A DNA stretch of 64,000 nucleotides from Gossypium raimondii (Eukaryota; Streptophyta; Magnoliopsida; Malvales; Malvaceae), in the NCBI RefSeq assembly GCF_025698545.1, contig NC_068569.1, positions 8,866,001 through 8,930,000 of the forward strand, read 5' to 3'. Both the position numbers and the translations under genes were made by a program. Each line of letters opens with the position of its first letter. Positions within the stretch are counted from its first letter, which is position 1. This document shows positions 55,858 to 64,000 of this stretch, piece by piece. The notes under the pieces were generated by a model. The model worked only from the letters and a program-made list of their open reading frames with translations, was not told the origin of the DNA and did no database searches.

Positions 55858-58140
55858 CCTCGATGAAGATGATCATCAACTTCTGCCCTCAGGATTAAGT
55901 AACTTTTAGTTTTGTTTTATTTATTACATAGCGTATTCAAATGAAAACTTGATCATGCATGTTATATACTTGTTATAGATACACCTCAGCCAGAAGTTTG
56001 ATTTGGGTATTAATTATTGCTACCCTCTATTGCAAGATGGATTATTGAACTCAGTCCTTGATTTTTAAAAGGCATATTATCAATAATATGATCACGATGA
56101 GTAGTTTCGTATGAAATGACGAAGCTATTGTTTTTAAAAAATGTTTTATTGCACCAATATATATTTTATTTGTTTTCAGATAAAATTTTTTCAAATAAAA
56201 TATTAATCTATGTAAAGTTTAGTTAGATATAAACTAAAAGTGAACACGAATACAAATTTAAGGATTGGAATTTATTCGAATGTAATTCAGAAGCTAGTAA
56301 AAGTTTTATTTTGGGTACAATAAAAGTTTTTGAACTTTGGATTTAATATTTGTACTACTTATCAGTTGTTGAAACTAAAGAGATAAATATGTCTGGATAT
56401 TTAATTCAGTAAACGTTTGGGTTTAATAAACGCTTAGAACTTGTATTTAAGTAGTAAAATGTTTTTAGGTTAAATTCTATTATTACTCGGATTCAAATTT
56501 ATTATTTTAAAATCTAACGTGATAAGTATTTTATCATATATGCAATGTTATTTTCACGTATTACTTGTTAAAAATTTAGTTAATATAAAAGAGATAAATT
56601 TTAAAACTTAGAAAGGACATATCTTATAATGTTCATAAAAATACAACTAATAACATAATTTAATTTTTATATTCTATATTAGTTTGGATTTAAAATTTAC
56701 TTACATAAAAACAAGTAAGACCAATGAGGTATTTGTCAAGTATTAGCATAGATTTGAGGTGCACAGTATGCAATTATACGTAGATATTTAAGTTATACCA
56801 TATGTTGTTATGTATGAGTTTTAGTTTAATTATTCTGTTTTAATTTTTGGATTTATTTTGTATTTTACTTGTAAACTTTAAAAAAAAATCATGAGACCCA
56901 ATAGCTAGTAGTATAATTTGAAGGCTTAAGCAAATGTCTAAGAGATTTAGATCTACAGTATAGATAAAAAAATTAATGTAACAAATTTTAAAATAGTTTT
57001 AATTGAAATGATCAAGTTAAAGACAATGAATTTATGTAAAAGTTTCTAGATTTTATATAAAAATATAATTTAATAGATATCTTCAAAATAATATTTATTA
57101 CTTAATAAAAAATAAATTTTAGTAATTTTATAATACTAAGTCCGCCAAACTCATTGAAATGAGAATATGAAGTTAATGGTCAATTTCCTTGTTATCATAC
57201 ATTCAATTGAGTGGCGCATCTATCCAATATATTCTCAAAAGATTGTTCATCACATGGAATGGTTTTAATTTACTTATAATTTGACATGAAATGGTTTAAT
57301 GTGAATAGAAAATGAATTATGAAAATTGAATAATTAATATATGAAACGTATAAAAATAAAGCTAGATATAAAATTGATTTATTTTATACTAGTTTAACTA
57401 AATTCCTCCTTCAGTAATTAATCAACTCTTAAAAGAGGATAAATTTATATTTAAGGTGAATATTTTCATAACTCTTATGTATTTTTTAATTAATTTAATT
57501 TTAACGTTTGTATTTCATGTTTTATTCATATAAATCATACAATATAAGCCTTAAAAGTGTATTATGGATTACCATCTGACGTGGCTAAAAATTGTTTTCA
57601 ACATTTTTGTATGCGAACTCATTGTAGGCCTCCACTAATGATTACTTGAAACTAAGAAGCTGCTTTGAAAGGGTACAACGACAGGGAAGACAATGGAGGC
57701 TTATATTGCCTGCTTTAAAAAGACCATGTTTGTAATGCATAATAGCAGACTTGAGGAGCTTATTAAAAAGAAATGCTGTAAGTTCATAATTCCAACACAA
57801 ATAATTATTTTTTTAGTATTAAGTAAAATTTTGCATCATAAACAAAAAAAAAAGGGTGGTGGTGGTGGTGGGGGGGGGTATGCAATAGTTTTGGCAGAAT
57901 AATACCAGTTTGAAAAACATTGGCACAGCTATAAATTCATTCAATAGGCAATTCAAGAAGCGAATTTCAAACCATGTAAACTCACAGTTCATCCAAAAGA
58001 AGAAGGGAATCACTACAGAGGTTCAAATTAAACAAAAAGAGTTCATAAATCACTACATATCCAAGCTGGAGCATATATTGGATGAAAGGGGAAATCTATA
58101 CCATAAGTGTGGCAGAAACCTTTTCTAAAGCCACTCAAGA
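55858..58140. other. Convergent intergenic region after TyrRS
   Basis: AT-rich DNA between TyrRS (+) and the small unknown gene (-). Two short + strand open frames (57693-57902 and 57910-58128) have somewhat protein-like stretches, for example EAYIACFKKTMFVMHNS and KLEHILDERGNLYHKCG. They are not splice-linked to anything and lack known domains, so they may be remnants. A (GGT)n/G-run occurs at about 57855-57880. Confidence 0.45.
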
Positions 58141-58619
58141 AATGTGTAAACCAATCATACATTACAAATGCAAATTTTAGTATTATTTTATAAATCCAAG
58201 TACTTGATTCATGTAAGCCGTGAAGGATGAAGCTTAACTACTCCGGAAGCTCTACTATAAAATAGAACCATCATTATTTGCCTCTTAGGTAGATCAATTG
58301 TCGCCATGCATATTTTCAACATTCTTCTTATTTTTCAGCCATCCTACAAATTCCCCTTCATACAAGGATTCTAATCCTATAGTATGTAAAGCTTCAGTTA
58401 CCTCTAGAAAGACTCTGATGATGATGTAATGCTGAAAATAAATTGCAAAAGTTCTAAGCATAATAACACACAATATCATACATACTGACAATCTGTTTTA
58501 TCTTTTCTAAAATTTGACTCAAATTCAGTAGCATTGAAGTACTCTAATTCAAATTCCCAAACCAGGATTAGCCAAATAAAAAAAAAACTGTTGACTTGAA
58601 AATTTTAATCTAAATGTAA

Positions 58620-59063
58620 TTAAGGAGAAGAAGAAGGCTTGGTAGCAGTCCTAACAGAAGACCAAATCTGAGCGAAACCCTCAAAAACATGAGGCAGAAC
58701 ACTGCAAATTCCATTAAAAGCAGCACCGGAAGCAACCCCAATTGCAAAAGTCTCCAAATAACCAGGCTTGGAGTCGAGCTTCATGTCAACAACAGCAAGC
58801 CTGGTGTTGACACTGTCAATCTTTCTGGAAGTTTCGATCAAGAACTTGTCTTTCTTGGGTTTGGAGTTGGAGGAGACGACCCTCATCACCACGTTTTGAA
58901 GATCCTCAATGACTTTGATGGAAGCTTCTTGGGGATCGAATCCCTGGTTTTGGTAATGGGATATCAGCTCCTGGGGTGTTGGGATTTTTCTCTTCGCTTT
59001 GCTGCTGCTGTCTCTGTCGCTAACTTTTTGAGGTACAGCATTTGGTGCCGCAGGTTGTTCCAT
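58620..59063 (-). CDS. Plant protein of unknown function
   Basis: Single-exon minus-strand gene of 147 aa starting MEQPAAPNAVPQ. An in-frame ATG four codons upstream (MYGK) has poorer context, so the second is preferred (A at -3, G at +4). Visible parts are a short Pro/Ala N-terminus, a basic patch (SSKAKRKIPTP), a helix-rich block 'PQELISHYQNQGFDPQEAS' and a Lys/Asp-rich middle (SRKIDSVNTRLAVVDMKLDSK). The weakly hydrophobic C-terminal segment GYLETFAIGVASGAAFNGI ends at TKPSSSP. The composition and intact frame look like a real protein, and I have the impression of similar uncharacterised proteins in other plants. I recognise no domain and propose no function. Confidence 0.75.
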   Translation of the reverse strand: MEQPAAPNAVPQKVSDRDSSSKAKRKIPTPQELISHYQNQGFDPQEASIKVIEDLQNVVMRVVSSNSKPKKDKFLIETSRKIDSVNTRLAVVDMKLDSKPGYLETFAIGVASGAAFNGICSVLPHVFEGFAQIWSSVRTATKPSSSP

Positions 59064-59169
59064 TTTACCATACAAATGATGGAAGCACTGATGAAAACCC
59101 TACAAAAATTTGGGGGTTTCGGAAGTGATTCGGGAACGGATAGGACAGCCAGAGATGGCTGATTGGAGG

Positions 59170-59826
59170 TATAAATTTTGTTTGGGGGGGGGGGTTCTTT
59201 TAATTTAATAAGCCCATTTTGCTCTTTTTGGCATTAATGGGCCCATGAGCAAAGCTTTATAAACTTGGCTTCACTTGTTTGTTTATGGGAGTAGAAAAAC
59301 CGTCTAGCTAAAATAACTACAACTAATAAAAAAATTCAATATTAACATTTTAGATATTTTTCAATTTTATTTTAGTGACCCTCCTTTAACCATTTAAGAG
59401 GAGTGATGATATATTTTATGGTTTTTAGCTTTTAATATTTATACATGGTATCACTTTGATTCTTAAATACAAATAACTAAATAAATTTATATAAATATTT
59501 GTGATTTAGATAAACCAAAATATATTAAATTGAAATTTACAAACAATATATAATAATTGTATTAGGAATTTGGACTTGTTGAAACCGCTGTAATCATCAT
59601 CACCTTCCATAATAAATAATGATAATAATAATAGCAGGTTTGATTCCAGTAATAAAACAACTAATGAAACTGAAAAGTAATATCTTTTTCTTCTTCAAAG
59701 ATTGGTAGGGACTACGGAGGACATAATACAACAAGAGAAACAATTTTGGTAATACTGTAGAACTAGTTATTATTTTAATTATGTTCCAGAATTTCAAATG
59801 CTCTCACTTGAAAAAGGAGCTTGGCT
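59170..59826. other. Promoter of the small unknown gene and 3' end of the kinase gene
   Basis: The left part lies directly upstream of the unknown gene and includes a 10-base G run (about 59184). The right part is the probable 3' UTR of the kinase gene. No other feature seen. Confidence 0.45.
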
Positions 59827-62800
59827 TTACATAGGGGAAGCAGCATAAAAGGAACCGGTCATCTTCTCTTCAGCAATCTCTCTCAGTCGACACAGTTCTG
59901 GTAACACATCCTTCCCCAGATCCGGCCTGTCTCGCCGTCTCAGTTCCGCACATCGAAGTGCTAGTTTCGCCAGTGACAAGGTTTCTTCAGCTGGCCAGTC
60001 GGGTACCAAAGGGTCCAGCATCTCATGAAACGTGCCTCTCTCGACTGCTTGCTCCACGTAGTGAGCCAACCCCATTGGTGGCCTGGCTGTTATTAGTTGA
60101 AGGAGTATGATCCCTAAGGAATATAAATCGGATTTTACCCCCAGCATACCTGTTTGTTGATATTCCGGGTCTATATAGCAAAATGTTCCTGCTGCTGATG
60201 TTACGCAGCACTGTGTCATGTTCTCTGCAGCTTGAGGAACTAGCTTCGCCAACCCAACATCACTGATCTTGCTAACGTAGTTTTGATCCAGCAATATGTT
60301 GCCTGGTTTCAGGTCACGGTGCACAATTGGTTCTGGTTTTCTCTGATGGAGAAAAAGCAGGCCTGTTCCAATCTCTGCAGCTATTCGGAACCTGTGTTGC
60401 CAAGACAGTGCTTGGTGGTGGTTCCCTTTCCTAAATAGACAATCATCTAAGCTTCCCCTACCCATGTACTCATACACTAGGATCCCATACTCTGGGCAAG
60501 CTCCTAGAAGTAGTACCATGTTGGGATGGCGCATGCTGCTCAGCACTTCAATCTGCACAATCATAATCAACAGCATCAAGTTCAACTAATTCTTGTCTTT
60601 CAACAATCTTTTTATTCAATTGTATTATCTGTTTCTCACCTCCTGCAGGAACTGTAATCTCCCTTGTGCAGCATCTGGACGTAAAACTTTAACCGCTACC
60701 GGTGTATGACCGAGGTTACACTTAAAGACAGGACCATAACCTCCTTCTCCGATCTTTCGAGAAAGGGCAAAGTTATTTGTTGCTTCTTCAACTTCCTCAA
60801 TGGTGTATCTTCTGTATTTGACATTACCTTGGGATAGAATCTCCAACATCCTCTTCATTTCCGCTGTTTCTCTTAGTATTTCCCCTCCTGCAACCGTTCT
60901 TCCTTTCAATTCTGCCTCTTTCTGTGCTGCTAAAGCTGCTTCTATGGCTGCCTGGCACCTGGCTTTCTCCTTCTCTACAGCTGACGTTGCAGCTTCCTCC
61001 GCTTGTCGTACCTCTTCCAATTTTTTTCGATCTTGATTTTGGGTTTGTTTCAGCTCCATTGCCTAAAGTAAAAAAGTCTCTACGATTCAGAAAATTTCAC
61101 AAGGAGGGGTGCTTGAAGATGACATGTTTGATGCTTGTACCTGTTGCTTTGCTGTAAGTGCTTCTCTGCATGCATTACCATATAAGTCCATTGTTTGCTT
61201 CAATTCTTGCCTTAGTCTCCTCATTTCAACTTCGACTTCGTCCTGCTTGTGCCGATAATGGTTAGTATAAACTTATTGAGGGAGGTTAAAACAAACACAC
61301 AAGTTCTGTACTCAAGGTGCTTAAACTTTGGCATGCATCTTAAATGTGCAATGATAAGAGATGAATGGAACCTGCAGGTGGCTATCATAAAACTAGTCTT
61401 CAATATGAGAGATGGTGATTAACGTACCGGATGCTGAGATGAACAAGATGATCTTCCACTATCGTATCCTGATAAGGACTCATGTGGAGAACTACGGTCA
61501 GGCCACCTCATTCCTAAACGCATTGATCCTAAGCTCTGTTCCGTGCTGTTTGATAATCGCCTAGAATCAAGGAATGAATCGAAGAACGAAGAAGAGCTAC
61601 GGTCAGTGCTTGCTCTGTCTGAGCTGACAAATGATATATCAGTATCCGATTCTGGTAAGTCCCCAAACATTTTCTGAAGACTGGCTCTTGGGCCGTAGAT
61701 CGGTGACCTGATTTTATAAACACGATGGTTAGTTTCACCAGCAAGGTCATGTCATCATAAAACAAATATCTTCGTACTGATTACAACTTATTTTTCATCC
61801 CATTTCCTACAAGAATCCGATTTCTTTTAAAACTGCATCCAACTTCGATTTGTGTATCAGGGTTATTTCTCAAGACTTGCCTGGCATTGCTGTCGGTTGA
61901 AATACGAGGCTTGGTCATTGACCTACCATCAGCTGCATGGTCGACAAACAGATGTTACACCTTCAGCAAGTCTAGATATGTAAATGAAAACTAGATTGAA
62001 AGGACTTTTAGTGTAGAAGGGACACAAACCTCCTTTTCCTTGACTAGTAGCACTATTCAGGGAGATCTTGCTCAAAGAATAGCCAGGGTTAACGCTCTCA
62101 GGTTTCTTAATTTGATCAAGTAATGGGGAGGCAAACGGCACTGAACGAACCGCGTTTCGTACTGAAGAGACCTTTCCTTTGGAAACGACATATACAGTGC
62201 AGAAGTCCGGTGAAGTTTTCAATACACAGGTCGGTATGTCGGCCCTGAATTTTCTGCATAACCATCGTTTGGATAAGAAAGAATTTCAGTGCTGAAGAAG
62301 CGCCATCATTCTTTTAATTTTTACTCTAGGCTAGGTGGTGATGTTACCCTAACTATTACATTCGCTACACAAAAGCTCATTATTAACGTTTGTTTCTCAT
62401 TTCAGACAGACTTGTTGCTATTTAAAGTTTAAAATCTGATTTCTCCTGCAAAACCAATCATATTGGGTTCTTATCTAACCAATACCTCATAAATCCACTT
62501 CGAGAAGGGGCACCAAGAACCAATTTCTCAATTGCAGCGTAAGAAACATATTCCGTCAATGCTTTTACAATATCTGAACCTTCAAGTATGATATCAAGAG
62601 AACGTATCTGTTACAAATCAAACCAAATAAATATCATTTCTATATAGTGGCAGAGCGAGGATATTATTTATGAGGAGATCAAATTAAAATTAGGCATGTT
62701 ACGATTCAAACATTTCAACAATTGATTCAAAAGAAATAATATTTTAACATAATAATCGATTTAAAAGGAGTAATATTCTAATATGACAATCGATTTAAAC

Positions 62801-64000
62801 ATAAAAACAATAGATTTAAAAGAAGTAATATTCCAGCATAACAATCGATTCAATCCAAATTGACCAATTCATGATTATCCAAAATCAACCAAATTTGATC
62901 CTCCAAAAACAAGTATAGTTTTCACAATTAAGCCGCAAACTTAAAACCGAATTCATGCTCATCCAAATATGCACCAGTGCCGCCTAACACAGTGACGAAA
63001 CCAAAAAAACAACTTTTAAAAGATAATGATGGCCGAATGATTTGCTGAAAAATTTGGGAGTGTTGCTTGACACGTCAACGGCACCGACTGAGTACCGTAG
63101 ATTTTGCCCATTTTCGTAAATAATTGGTGTGGTGCCTATTTTGGTAATTAATTATTTTTTCACATTATTTGAGCAAAAATACCTATTTAAAAAGAACAAT
63201 TAAGAAAAAATAGTATATCATTACTTAAAATTGTGCACGATGTTCTTTTAAGGAAAAAAATCATTAAATATAAAGTCTGAATCAAAAGTTTCAACAATCT
63301 CTCTCAATATAAACGACAATATTATCTATAAGAAATTCATCGTCCATTTTGTTGCGAAAATTCAAAACAAGCCTTTAATACATATGCATAAAATAAGTTT
63401 CAAAGATTCAAAATCTATGAAAATTTAAAGAAAAACATACTTTATACTTAAAATTGGAGGAAAATGATGCAGAATTCTTTTCTTCTTTTCTTGCTAGGCA
63501 TGAATATGAAAAGAAAGATGATAAAAATATGTTCATATTTTTTCTTTTAATATTAAATTATTATTTAATAAAATGTCATTCAAAAGTTATCATGAATAAT
63601 TTAGCTTTTTCAGAAATATTTTCTTTGTTTTTATCAAGAATAATTTTTGGGAAGACTATAATTTGTATACAAAGGAGGAAATTGTAAAAAATCTTAAACC
63701 TTAGTCGGCTTTACTTATATTTTTTGGAGGATCCTACCATATCTATAAATGGTTAAATTGTAAAAATTTTAAACTTTAGGAGCATTACCCCTGGGCCTCT
63801 ACTAGGCTACGCGATGATATATACTTGATATGAAAGAAAGCAATCGTCACAATTGCTCAAAGGGTTGCATTCGATTTCATAAACTTACGTCTTTTCGAGT
63901 ACAAAAACAATGGAAGGTGAGGAACAGTTCCCTAGATAGCTTATCCTTCATCTGCTTGTTGGTGCCGGGTTCGCTAACATGACCATTACCTGCACCAGGG
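59827..64000 (-). CDS. UspA-domain receptor-like cytoplasmic kinase (5' end outside window)
   Basis: Eight minus-strand exons are visible: 64000-63889 (partial), 62607-62486, 62253-62030, 61932-61881, 61707-61428, 61242-61141, 61062-60640, 60552-59827. All join in phase (about 680 aa seen). The N-terminal part is an adenine-nucleotide-alpha-hydrolase (UspA-like) domain (HCFCTRKDIRS, IEKLVLGAPSRSGF, PDFCTVYVVSKGK). A Ser/Asp-rich linker and a coiled coil follow (EVEMRRLRQELKQTM to AEEAATSAVEKEK). The protein kinase domain has the P-loop GEGGYGPVF, VAVKVL lysine, HRDLKPGN, DVGLAK in place of DFG (usual in this subfamily) and GTFCYIDPEYQQTG. The frame stops at YAASPM, without the C-terminal U-box of the related PUB kinases. 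One intron uses a GC donor. The kinase key residues are present, so activity is expected; the substrate is unknown. Confidence 0.93.
62608..63888 (-). other. Long intron of the UspA-kinase gene with repeat-like content
   Basis: A 1281-bp intron between the two UspA exons. From about 62640 onward it has transposon-like text: repeated 'aacaatcgatttaaa' units near 62740-62850, and a pair of TCGCCTaACAc-like motifs at about 62974-63000 and 63060-63086. The open frame at 63454-63687 is AT-rich and not supported as a gene. Confidence 0.5.

Noticed and set aside
57855-57880. G-rich tract as a possible G-quadruplex
   Set aside because: A simple (GGT)n plus G run; similar G runs at about 47208 and 59184 show it is low-complexity sequence without positional logic.

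Overview
This is nuclear DNA from a dicot plant. It is about two-thirds A+T, its genes are interrupted by many short GT-AG introns, and the proteins are plant-type. A Malvaceae species, most likely a cotton (Gossypium), is my best guess. That guess rests on the CACACGGCC/GGCCGTGTG-rich LTR fragment near 33.4-33.9 kb and the AATCGCG...CGCGATT repeats near 32.2 kb, both of which I recall from cotton repeats. It is an inference, not a demonstrated identification.

Eight protein-coding genes can be supported. In order they are: FAM32A-like nuclear protein (+, 10.3-11.6 kb); V-ATPase catalytic subunit A (-, 13.4-19.6 kb, 20 coding exons, exactly 623 aa); a small B22/B23-type reticulon-like protein (+, 24.4-26.6 kb); a BT1-like mitochondrial carrier (-, 27.4-30.6 kb); an RluD-type mitochondrial RNA pseudouridine synthase (+, 44.1-47.7 kb); cytosolic tyrosyl-tRNA synthetase (+, 51.2-55.9 kb); a small plant protein of unknown function (-, 58.6-59.1 kb); and a UspA-domain plus receptor-like cytoplasmic kinase (-, 59.8 kb to beyond the right edge, 5' end missing). 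For seven of the eight I reconstructed exon joins whose phases close at every junction; the small unknown gene is a single exon.

The first 10 kb, 19.9-24.4 kb, 31.1-44.1 kb and 47.7-51.2 kb are gene-poor and full of transposon remains. I could delimit three non-autonomous hAT-type elements with 8-bp target duplications (5515-6051, 36204-39377, 41793-42444). Two Mutator-like fold-back elements of one family have 9-bp target duplications (48401-49210, 49483-51012). There are also an LTR fragment, several inverted-repeat elements without clear ends, and a tRNA-derived SINE-like head at about 32.74 kb. The second Mutator-like element ends only 223 bp before the TyrRS start codon.

The genes do not form a pathway; they are housekeeping genes. 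Their order resembles, from memory, the Arabidopsis chromosome 1 block around VHA-A (At1g78900) and its duplicate near At1g16810-At1g16825. The window therefore looks like a conserved gene string expanded by transposon insertion. I saw no new multi-gene system. The items most worth a second look are the GC-AG introns, the delimited transposons (one holding about 2.8 kb of possibly captured DNA), the SINE-like head, an unlisted open frame at 43.66-43.94 kb, and the uncharacterised small protein.
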